Assembly: GCA_034509425.1 (NCBI GenBank)
Contig: JAVTVJ010000933.1
Span: 1,183,994 to 1,247,993, forward strand
Source: Eopsaltria australis
Taxonomy: Eukaryota > Chordata > Aves > Passeriformes > Petroicidae
Length of the DNA stretch: 64,000 nucleotides
Direction: 5' to 3'
Position 1 is the first letter of the stretch; each line of letters opens with the position of its first letter. Positions 37,993-52,515 of this stretch are shown here, in pieces. The notes below the pieces were generated by a model that searched no databases, was not told the origin of the DNA, and worked only from the letters and a program-made list of their open reading frames with translations. A program made the position numbers and the translations under genes.

Positions 37993-40900
37993 GTCAGGAA
38001 GATTTTCATACCTTCTATTAAATCCAGGTATGTCTGTTGCTGCAAGGCATCAATGGGATGGGAGGAGGAGGCATTTTGATTTCTCCATTTCTTAGTAGTG
38101 ATGTTGAAAACACGCTGTGCAGGCCTCCTGTATCTTGCCTGCAGATTCCATAGGTCAATTCCCCCACTTCACTCCCCTGCAGGAGCAAGTGATATTGCAA
38201 ATATTTATCTGTGCCTCATCCAGCCTTCTGGACTTTCCATCCCAGCCTCTTATTCTACAAGACAGGAAGGCTGATCTGAGAACTGCCAGACCGTTGTATG
38301 TGCCACGTAACTTGTGTGGCAGACAGCATTTGGGCATCCCAGATTAAGAACTCCCCAAAACTTCTGTAAATACAAGTATGTACCTGTACACCCTTAAATC
38401 CTGATTGCAGGCATGGTTGCATCTGCAGGATTTTCTCAAATCTGGCATTGGTTCCAGATTATCCTTGGGTATGGCAGCAGGACAGGTAGACGTGTTCAGT
38501 GGATATAGATGCCTGCAAGGCTGCAGCAAGGCTGTTACATAAAACCAGCAGAATTCCCATGCTAGGAAGCTGAATGCAGTTAGGGTGCTGCATTTAACAT
38601 GAAGTCTGCACTGCCCTCTGTGCATGGGATCCTCCTAGCAATGTTCCCACTGAGAAACACGGATCTTTGCTGCTATCAGAAGAATAAGAGCTGTGGCTGA
38701 ACTGTTTGTGATTCTTTCTTCAGGAACTCATCTGTGCTTAAATTATGGGGAAGAAATGAGCTAAGAATCTCAATTTGTAGCTCAGGTGTGGGGTGGTGTA
38801 CATCACAGAGCATAGCTCAAGGCTGCTGCTCTGTCTGGTGTCTCAGCTCTGTATTGAGATGAACTGTGCTGAATTAAGAACAAGGGGGTAATTTCTGCTC
38901 TTGTGCAAAATGAGTACCTTCCCTTTGAACACAAATGTCTGTGGGGAAGGATGTGCCTTATCACACCTTACTTCTCAGTCTTCTCTCCCACTGCACAGTG
39001 GACTTTACACAGATTCCTTGCACCATTCCTTTTATCCTGCTTTTACTGTACCAGTTGTTTCTGAAATGCAAAATTTCATGGATCTCTTAGAAGACTCTGG
39101 TTCCATATTCCAGGAGATACCTACTGTAAATTTAATTAGCATAAGAGATAGCTTTTCCTTAACCATCCACAGAATAAAATAAGATCTTGGTCCTGAACAA
39201 CTGTTCCCACCTTCATAATACAGCTTTAAATCTATTTTAAAAAATGGCCATAAAACAGATTTTATTTTTTTTTTCCAAAGTCTGTTGTAATTTTATAATG
39301 GTGCATACTTGGCAAGTGTGATTGTGTTGCTATAGTGATCTTAAATTATGACCAGAATGAATTTTTACTCAAGGCTTATTTAGAGCTCATCTGGCTCAAA
39401 GCCATCTTATCTGCCTCTCTGAGCCCTGGAAGAAACATTTTCCACAAACATTTTCTCTGAGCCTTCAGTTTTACAGTAGTCTCATTGGTGTAATTTTGAA
39501 GTAATGTTCTTTAAATGGGTTCCTGAAATACATTTGAATTAATCAAAACTAAAACTCTGAGTGGTTGGTACAGTACCAATTTCAAAAGTGTAGCAATCAG
39601 GGAGTGCTTCCCCTCTTGTTGCCAAAGCAGATGAGATATTAGTAACTCCTTCAGATGGTTCAGATGGTCTTCTGAAGTCACAGCAGTCAATCCTTTAGCT
39701 GGACAATGGGAAGTGGCAATAAGAAAAGTCCTGTTTTTTTAAAGACCCTAGGGTTTTTACTGTATAATGTATGGAGACTCCCTGTATCCATGTGTAAAAT
39801 CCTCTGTCCCATGGGACAAGGGACTGAAGATACATCAGGCTTGCTCTTATAAACTCCAGGCAACTGTGTCCTTGACTTACTGTTCAACACTGGGATCCCT
39901 GTGTCCCTTCATGACAGTGGTAATTGGATTGTACCATGAGTACTGGATTCTTGACTTTCACTATCGGAAAGTCCTTGGATGAAATCTCAAATGGAGAGGC
40001 TGGCAGTTGTTGTGGTCTTGCCCAGCATTGCCTATATCAAGAATTTTGCGAGAGAGTGCTGAGGACCTTTGGAAAATAGGGAGGGCTAAGTAGGGTTGTA
40101 CCTGTCTACATCTTGGCATGGGCCTGGACAGTTCTCTAAGTCTTGCTATTCAGGATCTGCCTTTTTACATGGGATACAGACCATCAGAAAGAAATTTTAG
40201 ACCACAGGGCTGTTCCTCAGATGGGGGTCTCTCTTATATTTTTACTGCTGTACTTTATGATGCTGTACACTGAGATCATCTTTTCTGTTCAACAGGCTTT
40301 CTTAATTTCCTTCTTGAGCTGTAGGCTCTCTGCTTCCCAGGCCAAACCTTCTGGCAATAACTCTGTCCTGTGCAGCTGCACTGCAGAGTGCATCAAGGTG
40401 TCATTGCCTCTGATTAATTCTATGCATAACACTGTGCTTGTCACCATGTTGGAAAGGTCAGTTTGACAATATGGGATTTATGAGGGGTGAAATGCAGAAA
40501 ATATTGACTCCCACCAATTCTATAGAGATGTATTTAGTCCGGCAAAACTTGCAAGGAATACCAAGTATGCCAGCTTACCTATGGAAGCTGCATACATGAT
40601 AATGTCATTGATTTAAATTTGGTTTTGATCCTCATTTGTGTGTTCTGTTGCATGTCTGTGGGACATGCAGTAGGAATGGTTTATGTACAGATACAGGACC
40701 ACTTACAGCCCACAAGAAGTTCAAATATGCATTTAACAGAACTGCATTTCCCTGAAGTCACAGGGCTGGAGGGGAACGAGTTAAATATTGTACAATATAT
40801 GGGAATACTGTTAACTTTCTTAAGTGAACTTAGCCAGATTCATCAGTTAATATTAATATCATAGAACTTATGATCCTTTAAAGGAATAAGTTCAGCAGAA

Positions 40901-41047
40901 ACATGATTATTTTGTACTAATGCTGTTTCTTTAGTTAAGTTCTAACACTGAAACTGATTGACTGTGAATGAACTTGGTAATTTATGGATAGATGGAAAAA
41001 TCAATCAAATAAGCATTAACGGTTTTGTGAAGAAATAAAATCGGAGA
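37993..41047. other. non-coding stretch, no gene recognised
   Basis: No repeat or gene is recognised. The 39200-39420 part is AT-rich and CpG-free and could be conserved non-coding sequence. A small tandem duplication of TTCAGATGG lies at about 39653-39672. The open frames 38344-38625 (minus) and 40143-40466 (plus) are short and featureless. Confidence 0.5.
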
Positions 41048-41230
41048 TGTGGGGAGTTAGACTTGGCTGGTTACCAGATGCCCACAAAGGCACTCTCTCA
41101 CTCTTCCATCTCAAGAGGACAGCAGGGGGAAATAAAATAAAATAAAAAATCTTGTGTGTCAAGATAAAGGCAAGGAGGGATCATTTAGCAATTATCCCTA
41201 AACCCATCACAGAAGGGAAAGACATAGTTA
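41048..41230 (+). mobile_element. decayed avian ERVL-type LTR, 5' part
   Basis: The stretch starts TGTGGGGAGTTAGACTTGG and continues with AGATGCCCACAAAGGCACTC, TCTCACTCTTCCATCTC, GGACAGCAGGGGGAAATAAA and a GATAAAGGCAAGGAGGGATC block. This follows, in order, the start of an avian LTR family that I remember as beginning TGTAGTGGGTTG and containing CACTCCCCTCCTCAGCTGGACAGG-like and GAGATAAGGACAGGGAGAGATC-like sequence. An (AAAAT)n expansion lies inside it at 41130-41147. Homology is lost after about 41230. No internal retroviral sequence adjoins it. The family name is from memory. Confidence 0.65.
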
Positions 41231-43805
41231 AAAGTAGATGTATACGAGTTCTCCTTCTTGTTTTGCTGTTTTTCAAACTGGTACCTTCATTAATTTTATG
41301 TCCTAGTGTCAGAATTGATATTGCCTTACATGCTTGTGCCTAAGTAAATGGTGAAATACAGCAATTTTAGCTGAAAATGGGAGTTGGGTTTTCCTGTTTT
41401 AAATGCAGCAAATTTGCCTTTTGATGGATTTTGAAGCTTTATCAGTTACCCCCAAAAAAGTGGCTTTATGTAATATAATGTCTTACTTTATGCAATGTTT
41501 AAACTGGGGGCCCAAGCAGTCCAAAGAGGTGTGTGCTGTGGTGAGAAGCAGCAGTGCTCATGCTTTGGACAATGAGGAAATCGGGGCTCTGAGGCATGCT
41601 GCAAAGTGCATGCACTGTGGCCATACCCTACAACTAGCAGACTGAAACATTCACGATTAGAGGGTTTGTCCAGACTGAAGTATGAATTATACTACTGCTG
41701 GCCCAGCACAGACTGCTCCAGACCTAGAAATGGTGTAGCTAAGACTTCACAATTCAAGCTCAAGTAAGCAATATGAGAACTATGAGGCATGCAGAAATTA
41801 AGTGACTTATCAAGGTCATTTTGGAAGTTGGTTTTAGAGCCAGGGATTGCAGCCAGTTCAACAGACTGAATTGCAGTGTCCCTGGCAAAATTCTTGAGCA
41901 GCTTGTTGGCTGAAGTCAAGGCAAGGACACTGCTCCCATGCAGCTTCCTTCATCAATACCACACATAAACTGTTGGCCTGGTAAGATGTCAGGTGGTGGA
42001 CCCCTACCAGCTCTTGCCAGGCAACCTGCTGGTCCAAGAGGCATCATCTGAAGTTTTGTTTACCCTGAAGAGCAAAGCTCCTGCTCTTGTTACCTGTTCT
42101 TGTAAGCTACTGGTAGCCAGCAGGCACACCAGCCAGCTCATCCTCGCACTTGCTTTACTCTTAACTTCTTGGTGAAGGAAGGGTCTGTGGATAGCAACAG
42201 CTCAATAATGACTGTTGTTTGTGCCTTTCAAGCCAAGAATCTCAATAGCAGCCAGTCAGGCACTTCCAGACAGGAAGCCTGTAGTTGTATAACACCCATT
42301 TTACAAGTCAGGGAACAAGTGTGGGAGTTAAATACGGGAATCAGTGCCTTGACAAGAAAGTATTTTCTTCCCAATACTCTTTCTTCCCCAGGCAACTTCC
42401 ATTTGAGTCTCTGCTTGGTAGAAGAAGCTGCCTTGTGCAAGGCAGGTCAAGCACTGTCCCTTCTTCGAGAGTACTGAGCGGCTGTGCTGGTCCTACTCAC
42501 CATTTCAGAGGGTTTGACCAATATTTATTCTCATGTCAGTCTGAGGGAAAGAGGGAGACAGAGGAGAAGTAGAAACATCCCTATCAACAGAGAAACATCT
42601 CCCATTTGTTCCCATCTGAAACCCCAAGGTGGAAAAATACTCAAAGGTTTAGATACCTCACTTTAAAACCCTGCCTTCACTTTGACAGACCTTGCTGAAA
42701 ATGTGAAGGAAGAAAGCTGTGCAATGGACAAGACACAGATAATGATGAACTATTAATGGAGGAGTTTGGCAGATCCTAGTGAAGTGTTGAGCAACTTTTT
42801 CCTAGGATTATGTTCATACTCAGACTCTTTGTAGCACCTCTTCTCTAGCATCAAATGGCTTATTGTAGGTTTGCCACTTAATTGCCTTTGTAAATTGTCC
42901 TTGAATACTTACAATGTTTAATTAACTATCAGACTGAAAAGGTATATAAGGTCTGTAACGCTTGGATAGGAAGGTGTAGGTTATTCTTCTGTAAGAGTAC
43001 TCTACTTAATTATCTACTGTCAAAAAACTTTTACCAATAAAAAAGCTAATTGCTAAATGAGGACAGTAGAATGAGGGATTTTTTTATTGAAGGAAAGGCA
43101 AACTGTCCCTATGTGAAGGCCTCATGAAGGGGCAATTAGTTTACTTTCACAGTCTGTGCTTTCCATCAGAGATGGGACAGTAAATAACAGTACCATGGGT
43201 CTGTCCTGTGTCTGTCCCTCTGTCTAGAAGGCAATGCATTGTCTGTCTCTGAACATTTAAGTGTGAGGTAACCACAAGAACAAAACCACACCATCAGTGA
43301 CACAAACTTTAGATTTTTGAATGGGATGCAAAAAGCAGGTTGTTAGCAATTTCTTTTCTGGGACTGCTGTCACAGACACACACACAATTGTGTAGATGCT
43401 GTCCCCTCCAGCCCAGGCTTGTGATGACATTCCACATGCTTGGACACTCCTGGGCAGCACTACAGGAACAGCTCTGTGTGTGATGCTGATGTCTCTGTGG
43501 GCCTGTTGTCCTCTGGAGGATATTGTTTTCTCTGGGTCTTGCTTTCTAATGTAGTGGGCATTGATCTCTAGAATCTTCTTCAGTGAAATATTTTACTCAT
43601 AACGATTAAAAGTAATTGTCTGTCTGTATCCTTGAAACAATGGGTGAAACTTCTGATGAGCAGGTATCCTTATCTCTGTTTTCTTGAGCCATATTTCCAA
43701 TTTTCTCCAATAGGTCAAAAAGAAAAATTTAATTTTTTAAACATGGCAAGGCAAGGTTAGATTCTTACTTAGTCCCATTAATATATCAGCTGCGACTTTA
43801 AAGAA

Positions 43806-43806
<1 letters not shown>
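41231..43806. other. non-coding stretch, no gene recognised
   Basis: No repeat family and no supported coding region. The open frames at 42169-42477, 42228-42440 and 42285-42572 overlap on different strands and frames, as expected from chance. A run of T lies at 43078-43087. Confidence 0.5.
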
Positions 43807-43838
<32 letters not shown>

Positions 43839-43845
43839 AAAAAAG
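43807..43845 (+). repeat. (AAC)10 microsatellite with adjoining A run
   Basis: Ten copies of AAC (43807-43836) are followed by about eight A. It could descend from the A-rich tail of an old retroposon, but no body of such an element is visible beside it. Confidence 0.95.
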
Positions 43846-44990
43846 GAGATAGATAATGAAGAGCTGAGAAATTAAAAGTCCATCTACTGCTCACCAAAAG
43901 CATGAGGATGTTTTCCAACTAATTGGTCTACAGTAAAATCTATTGTCTAGATCAATTTTCTTAGGGCAAGATTCTCACCAAAAATACACATTCTCTTTTT
44001 AAAATTAATTATACTTTTTCCCCCCAGATAATAATCTTAACTTTTATTGTGATATCCAGCATTTAACTTTTCTAAATTGCTGAGTTTTACACCTCTGGGA
44101 CTAATGGATTATTTTGTTCTGGTGGCAAATACAGAAGTACTGAAAAAGAATTATTTTCTGGGTGACATATACATTTTCTTTAAACTCTACTACTCTATTC
44201 CCCTTTTCAGAATATTCTACAGTATTTTCCTGTACCTCTTTCTTGTATCTCTTTCCTGTATCTCTTTATGATATATCTATCTATAATATTTATTTTAAAA
44301 ACAAAATTTTTTGTTCAAAATCAATATCTGGAATGTTTCCTTTACAAGAAGAGTACTTTAATGCAGCTATAATTTCAACCAAAATTGTGATGTAATTTCA
44401 AGATTTATTTTAAAAGCATACTCAGAAAACCTGTGTATCCCTAAGAGTGTACTTTGCTGTAAAATCTCTCTTTACAAATTCTTCCCAGCTGTACTCTGTG
44501 CTCTCTGAGCTTAGAGGGGAGCTTGGAATCATCAGCATCGCTGTAAAGTGTGATTTCACTGTGGTTTCCAGTGCAAGAATAGAGTCTCAGCATAGCATTG
44601 AAGGGACACCAGGACATCCAGCTGATGAGGTAGGGAGGGGGGTTGTAACCCCATGAGTCATCTATAAATCTGCAGCACCACATTGTTGCTTGATAACTTA
44701 CAAATACTGTCGTGGAAAATGCATTGCCTCAATGAGAACAATAAAACAATTCCCTCACGTCCTTAAGGGAAGATCTTTTAATCTGTGATGCATTGGTATG
44801 CAAACATGGCTCTGGCATGAGGCTTGTCTCTGGCACCCCAAAGTGTTGGAAAAGGTGTTTCCTTGGAGGGAGTTTTGGATTGGCCTATTCATCTGGCCTC
44901 ACCTTGACATCAGCACTGCAGTTTGTGTCCTTTCCATACTCTTCCCACCTTGGCTTCGTTCAGGAAATGTTGTATGCCAGATGTGCCCCT
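43846..44990. other. AT-rich non-coding stretch
   Basis: AT-rich sequence with a degenerate repeat of TCTTTCTTGTATCTC and TCTTTCCTGTATCTC at 44238-44267. No gene or known transposon is recognised. Short open frames here are hydrophobic or Phe/Ser-rich, which is what T-rich DNA gives by chance. Confidence 0.55.
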
Positions 44991-45160
44991 CATAGAATCA
45001 CAGAATATCCTGAGTTAGAAAGGACCCAAAATGGTCATTGATGTCCATCTCCTCACCCTGCACAGGACACCCCAACAATCCCACTCTGTGCCTGAAAGCA
45101 TTGTCCAAATGCTCCTTGGACTCAGACAGGCTTGGGGCTGTGACCACCTCCCTGAGGAAC
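44991..45160 (-). mobile_element. CR1 3' end fragment
   Basis: The plus strand reads CATAGAATCACAGAATATCC, AGAAAGGACCCAAAATGG, CCTGCACAGGACACCCCAAC, GCATTGTCCAAATGCTCC and GGCTTGGGGCTGTGACCACC, the reverse complement of the CR1 3' end. It is the same or a close subfamily to the copy at 36.3 kb. The insert is cut off after about 170 bases, close to CCTGAGGAAC. Confidence 0.92.
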
Positions 45161-48100
45161 CCGTAATTCAAGACTATGAATGCTTTCAGTCTCAAATAAA
45201 CCAGCACCCATTCCTCATTATCATTTGGTTTTTGGTAGTGCTATCTCTTACAAAACCATAAAGAAAATCAACCACTTCTGCATGAACAGAAATAATGTGA
45301 CTTATTACATGAGATAATACAAAAGAAGTGTTTACACGTAACGTAAGAGGAATGAGTTAGTCCCTGGAGGAATTGATGATGTGTCTGTTCCATAGAGCTA
45401 GGATCTCAGCTATGAAAATCACTTTTAATTATTTGACTATTTAAGTGTTCAAATTTGGAGACAAATTCATTGGCAGACACAGCTGTGAAGTAATGCTTTG
45501 TAAAGGAACAAAGCTGCAGCTTTGTGGGCTGCAGCATTCCCTGCTGCAACAGTGTGCTGCAAGAACCAATTTGGAGTGCACCAGGCATTCACTTAAGGTC
45601 TTTCCCCACAGAACTGGAGTATTCTGCAAAAATTTTACCCCTGTCCAGTGCTTATTTATTCTCAAATGTTTCTAAATTATGTCAGAAGAAGTATGGAGGC
45701 TGTCTATTCTCTTCTAAAGAAGAAATTTGAAATGAGGAGGACTGTTTTGCATACTGTATATGGTCTTTATTTAGGAAAATTTTGAATAAAACTGTCTTCT
45801 TTGTTTTGATATGTTGTGCTTTTAGCTTTTATAGACAGAGAAAGAAGCCAAAAATGAAGTAAGAGAAGGAAAATTCATGTGGAGTGATTGTAGTCATATT
45901 AGTCAAACTGGAATTCATAGGAGATTAATATATATGCTTGCATGAAGAATCTTCTCTTCAAATTTATTCAAAGGAAAAGCATTAAATCATGGAAAATTAG
46001 AGATGAAGAAATGGCTGAAGTTACACTCCTTGTCTATTTTGGTTTCTTAAGAGAGAAACCATGTTATGTCAGATAGTGAAAGCTAACTTAGTATATACCA
46101 AAGAGAATAATATGACTGCTGTAAGAACCCACGGATTTTGAATTGTATTTTATGACATGATTTGAAGAACATAATTGCTTTATATAAGCTGCAGAAACAT
46201 CAGACACAATGGTAAACAGCACTTAATTTGTTAAATGGAAGAATCACTTAGGGTTCCTTGGCCAGGCTGTAGTTCATGATCCCTGGTGGTACTGGCAAGT
46301 TTATGTGGATTTAATCCCAATGCACCAACCTATCAGGCACATGTGGCAAAGAGCAGCACAGTGGATAAAAGCCATTAAAGTGCTTCACCTAGGGGTGCTA
46401 TCTGTCTCTCCCTTTTTATGTTACTTCCACCGTGTCTCCTAGCTCTGGAAGGCTCTATTGCCATGTAGAGTATTTCCTCCAGGCACCCTTGAGTCAAAAT
46501 GTTTCCTTTGTCATTTGCTAGACAGCTATTGAAGTGGGTTTTCTGGTGTTATGGTTGCTGGTGTTATCAGGAAAAATGACAGGGCACTTGGACCTTGGGC
46601 ATCCTGCCTCCCCAAAGGCCATTCACAACAATATCCCAAAGTCCTAGCTACTGTCAGCCTCCAGCTCTCCTCTTTGTCCTTCAACTGCTGATATGCAACA
46701 TCAGAGGTGATCAGTCATCTCCCTTGACAGCAGCACTGTGCTCTTTCTGGAAGGTCTTGGGTGCTGCCCTCTGCCAGAGCAGATACAGTCCATGATCCTC
46801 ACAAGCAGAACTTATCTCCGAGAGAAACAACTGTGTGAGCCATCATGCCAGCAGTCTTGAATTCCGGTTGTTCCTGGGACTCTAGGAAAAGGAACTTGGT
46901 GGGTGCTAATGTGATTTCCCTCCATGGGTATTACTGGGCAAAGTGGTCCATCAGGAATCTAGGAGCATTATGATTACAGTGAATGATATTTCATGACTTC
47001 CCCAAAGGACTGCATAGACACTGACTTGCCTACTTCTCTTGCTACATCCTTCCAAGATTGAACTATCTCCTTGCAAGAAAAGGACAGGTTTTCAGCTTGC
47101 TGGGGAGATTTCTTCTTAGAAGAAATCTGGACCAGAAAGATATTCACCAAAGCACATGGTGGAACAAAGGTATGAATCCATATCCTTGAGTATGAAGCTT
47201 CCAGACAAACCTCACACCAATTTACCTTTTCTTTAACAAGTCTAATATAAATCAAAATGATAAATTTTATTTAAATAATACATGAATTGATTTAAAAATT
47301 AAATCATGTGGTCTCATATGGAACACTCACAGTATGAAGGGAAGGGCTAACTGTTGTGGAACCAGCTCAAAATCACTTTGGTAGAAGAGTTAAGAGCTCT
47401 CTGTTACACACATCATGTTTGGCCTTGTTCTGCTGTCTGCATGGCTTTGGATATTTCTACTTGTGAAAGTGAAAGCAAAAAAGGAATTCCAAAAAAACCA
47501 GGAAAATGTTTTTTAGCACATGACAGTGCTGCAGAAAGACAACAAAGTAACAGTGGGATGCATTTTTCCTGATACTTCTGTGGTATGATAGTTTTGGTGA
47601 CCTGCCGTAACAACTGCTGAATCCCAGTGGTCAAATCACCACTGCCTGATGCGAGTCCCAACTTGCTTATTTGGGTGGCTGAGCATTGACTTGAGGGGAG
47701 ACAGTATGGCTTTCTGAATCATTACATATCCCTTACAAATCTATGCTGTGTCCCCGTCGGCTCCCCACTTTTCTCAGACATTTATGCCCACAGATAGTTC
47801 CTCTTTCATACAACACGGCTATGGTCGTTTACACTGCCATAGGTTCTTACAAATTATTTTTACTTTTACTATTCCCTGTAAGATTCCCTGAAGTGGGGAG
47901 ATTGGATTTTCCCCTTTTTTCAGTTTTTGTATTGCCCTGCTTAGTAATTAGGTAGTGAGGCTCAATGGGAAAGACAAACTGGGGTGACTTTTTATAGCTG
48001 GTGAATTTTTAGGACAACATGTATCACACCAGTCTCAGACTCAGGAAACACAGGAGCATTTTTAGCTTCAGTTCATAGCTTAAAAATGACTGAATGTCCC

Positions 48101-51100
48101 TCAATTCAATAGCAGTTGTCAAACCTAGTAGGAGATCAAAAAGAAATGGAAATCAGAATGATGTTTTGTGTTCTGACTTAGACAATGAACAACAATGGAT
48201 AAATGCTGATTCATATAATGTTTTTTTTTCTCTTAGTAATCAACACCTTACATTATCCATACTATGTTTTTGATCCTTGTCTCTTATCTAGAGTGAATGA
48301 AATTGTTCTGCATCTGTGAATCTTGGCATAAGCCAACTCTAAGCCATCAGAGTTCAGACATAAAAGATGGATGCACCTCATATTGTATTGGCCCTTGCTG
48401 CAAGTGAATGGTGCCTCTTCTATCCTCATTATCCCCTTGGAGCTAATTATGCTCATTTATTCGTATGGTCACAGCTCTGCAATAGTCCATCTGTTACACA
48501 GACATGCTGATATTAAACAACCTGCTCTTCTGCATTGCCTGGGAGAAATTCAGGACACATGATTCCCTACCAGAAATTATGTTCTGATTTGAGAAGTGTC
48601 CATGTGTTTTGTATCTTTAAGAGAGAGGGCTTTTTTTAGTAGAAGCTCTGGCAATGAAGATCTTCCTGTGTGGAGCCCACTACAGCATGACCAATAAAAC
48701 ACTTTCCTGAAAGTCAGCAGATGCTTTGTAATGAATTTTTTTAGTGAAAGAAAAATGTTGCAGCAGAAAACTGCTGCGAAAATAAAGAAGGGTTTGGCTA
48801 TCTGTGTGGATAATGGCAAGCAGGTTGGGGAGAAAGGTCCTTGAAATGTTTTACTTGCTGGGGGATTTGAAATAAACAAAAAAAATATTGAGCATGAAAA
48901 TCTTGTGCAAACGAGTACGTAGGGACTAAGAGGGTGGTGAGAATGGGGCTTTTAACAGCTGCTAATATGTATTGACAGGGATTTCATATGGTTAAGGTGA
49001 TGTATTGCATTGGCATCTTTAATAAGTCACCTGTGGGCTGGTATGATTTCACGCACAGGCCAGGTTGATGAGCAGGGGCCAACACTGGTAGGATGGATGA
49101 CACAATGGGACTGACCCTATTTGTCCCATTTACTTCCAAATCATAAGCAAGGTCACCAGAAGATAACAGGTCACTATTCAAAACCAAGAAAATGATGTAT
49201 TAGTTAATTAAAAAAATTAGTGGCAAATTTATTCTTTTAAAAATACACATTCCTGTGCTGTTCTGTTACCCACCCCAAGACTCTGATGGCTAGAAATAAC
49301 CTTTGTCAAATGGAAGCACATAGTCTCATATGGCTTCAGGAATCTAGAATCTGGGTCAGAGAAAGGAACAGTAAACATTGTAAAGTTGATGATGTGTCAT
49401 ATATCCTGACAGAAGAAAAATTCTCACCAGGAGCAGTAATACTAAAATTATTCCAATACTCACTGTCAATTAAGGTGAGGCCTTCACCTACACAGAATTT
49501 CAGGTTGCTGCTTTCTGTAAACACCTCTTCTCCAGATGTTAATGCAATCTGGAATGTCAAAATCAAGTAGATACTTGTCAGATCTATTCATGCAAAGACC
49601 AATGCTTGTATTGCCCTGAACCACCATTGCCTGTAAAATTCAGCATGAAATGTGATCACATGACAATATCAAGAGGCAGGAAGTACCAAGACTTTTATAA
49701 TAGCTCAGGTATTAAACCCTATAGAGCAAAAAGAAAGGATGATGCTCTCCATTACCCAGTGCTGGCCACAATATGTTCTCAGGAGCAGTGTGGAAAGGCT
49801 TCTCTTCAAGTGTGAAAAAGTTTCTATTCATGTGTAGAATGTAGAATTCTCTCAAAACAGATTTGCTTTTGGACTGTGTCCTCAATAATACTGCCCATGA
49901 TTTTCCTGTGTTGGAGGTGGTAATAAGTAGAAAAAGTATCTGAGATGAGGGAAAGAATCACTGCTTAAATGACTCTCAAACTAAATCTGCTTGAGGTAAA
50001 GCTGCAGATTCCTACCATCAGAATATTTTGCTACTGACTGCAAGAGAGCTGCTGTGACTAGACATGTGCTCTGGTCCCAAGTGCTGGGACCAGCAATCAC
50101 CACCTCACAGTTCCTATTAGAACTAGTTTCTCTTCCTGTAAAGAGGTGTGGACTACGATCTGGGCTGTTGAATTGCACTCTTCTCCTTTATCTTGGTAAT
50201 GTTTTTAAGGACAAATTAGTATCTGAAACTTAAAATACACAGTTCATTTTGTCACGACTGCAAGAGGACCAGCCAATAAACATTTTTGTGAATATTTTCA
50301 GTGGAGATAATTTTTCTGCTCCTCTTTTCAGAAATATCTATGTTTCATAAATAAGGAATAAAAGTTACAGATCAACAATTAACAGGTAACAGCAAATGTT
50401 ATTGGTAAGCAATAAATGCTGTATCTCTCCAGTGAGGAGGGAAGGTGTGGTGTCCCCCGGTTCATCCACTTTAGCATGCAAGACCTTCTTCTCCCCTTTG
50501 CTTATTAGTCACTTTGTAGTTTCTTGTTTGTTTGTTTTCTGGTTAAAATGCATGTAGAAAATGCCAGCCTGATGCTAAAAAAGTAATGTAGTCTTTTATT
50601 TTTATGCTACCTCCCTTCAACAAAAAACCCATAAAACCAAAACTCAATCACAAAAACTTGACAACTGAAAGCACCAAATATTTTCCTGAAAGTATTTAAT
50701 TTCGTTGTACACTTTTGGTTCTTGAGTCCATGCATGAGGTGCTGAACGCAGTTTATCATTTATGGAATGCATAAATAAAAGTCATTAAATCTGTTTGGGC
50801 AATGCCAAGCGATGCCCACACTTCACCTGCTGGGGTGGGCCCATTTCTAGTTATGGCTCATTGCTGCTCTCAGGCTGCTGCAGACAAAAGTGTGCCTTGC
50901 AAAGCAAACAGCTTTATGATGAGACAGATTCGCCTGCTCTGGCTGGCTGCAAAGCGCAGTATGGTCAAACCAGCTGGGCTCACTACAATTCTAACTGTGA
51001 TCCAACATATCAATGAGAAACTTATGCAAGCCCTCTCATGATGCTTTGTTTATATTTGAAATCTCTTTTATGAAGGTCTTTTTGCAGATCTGACACTAGA

Positions 51101-52515
51101 TACCTCTATCTCTGCACTAATATTGCAGCTGCTTTTAGAATGCAAACCAGCTCCAATACATCCAGATGTCTGTGTGTTTCTACCCTGTGAGAACAGAGAA
51201 ACAGAGACTGTGCCCAGGGCTTGGTGAACAGATTAAAACATTCCTGTTGTTTATTTCTTGCCTTAAGTATATCTACTTGAATATTGAGTGTCATTGTGAT
51301 CTCTCAAGTGAAATGGGGAGGTGTTTGTGGCTTCCCTCAGCAATCTACTTGAATGTGCAGAGCTTGTTTCCCGTGAGGTAAGAAGACCTCATCTCTGCAT
51401 CCTGTTTTTTACCCTCTTCAATCTGGGATGTAGCTGAAAGGCTGGCTTTTCACAGCAAGCCTTTACAAGGTGACCAAAACCAATAGCCATGAGCTATAAT
51501 AGCCATGTTTTATACTGATGTATGAACCACATGCTAGAATGCCATGGCAAACTCTGTCCTTTGGAAGCAACTAATTTTCCTCATTGTCTGAAGTGGCCTT
51601 TCCTTTTTGTCTGCTAATAATTAGGCAGAATTTTGCTCACCATGCTCTTATAGAGTAAAGGCTAAGGAGAAGAAATTATTTCACTTTCGCAAGGAATATG
51701 TTAATCTTCTTTTGGTAGTTTAGGAAGTAATAATTGTACTGATGACGTCTCTTTTCTTGGGTCTCTTAGTAGAGAAGTAGAATCAGTTTATACTACACAA
51801 AGATGAGATTTCCAAATTCTCAAGGCAGCTGTCTTGTATCATGCCTGGCTCGGGGAAGGCCTTTGCAGAAAAGGCTGCTAGAGTAATCTTTCCCTTGCTT
51901 GCTAAGGGGCTTTGGAGAATACAGAAGGTAAAGCTTTTTTTTTACCCACAGATTTTATGATGCTTCAAGAGCAAAACCAGCCCAACTCCAGCTGTTGAAA
52001 TTGGCTTGCAAAGGCTGTGTGTGCTTGACTTTGCATTTTCTAGAGGAAACACATGGTCTACTCAGTCACAGTGGGAAATGTCACGTACCTGAATAATGCA
52101 CTAGGAATGGGACAACACAGCCTTTTGCTTCCTCCTATGCATTAAACTTGAAAGCAGTTTCAGAGATATGTTGCGCAGGGCCTTGCTGTCTCTTTTGGGT
52201 GCTAGGTAACAACTGGATTATACTGGAGTAATCCACTCATTAGAGTGTAGAGTTTGAGTAATCAATCCATAGTTGTCCAAGGCTGCACTGTCTTCAGGAA
52301 TGTGGTGTCCCACCCTCAAGGGGGAGGGACCACTCTTGACTTGAAGATGCTTGTGGTCGAAAGGAACAACAACAGTCAGAGGGTCTGCAAAAACCCACTA
52401 AGTTTTATTAGTAAATTACACACTTTGAATGGAAATTTGAATACTTTAGTCCTTGATGTCCTATATAAGCACATGGCAATGGGTTTTGGATAATGGGATA
52501 GGGTGAAAAGGAAGG
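45161..52515. other. long non-coding stretch, no gene recognised
   Basis: No transposon I can name in about 7 kb. The pair of overlapping open frames at 49286-49570 (plus) and 49336-49566 (minus) looks like chance. A 37-base segment at 51341-51377 has good splice signals (cttccctcag acceptor, GAG|gtaaga donor) and is open in two frames, too short to judge. Confidence 0.5.

Noticed and set aside
49286..49570. 94-codon plus frame as a gene, with an overlapping minus frame
   Set aside because: Both strands are open over the same interval with no domain or splice support that distinguishes one of them.
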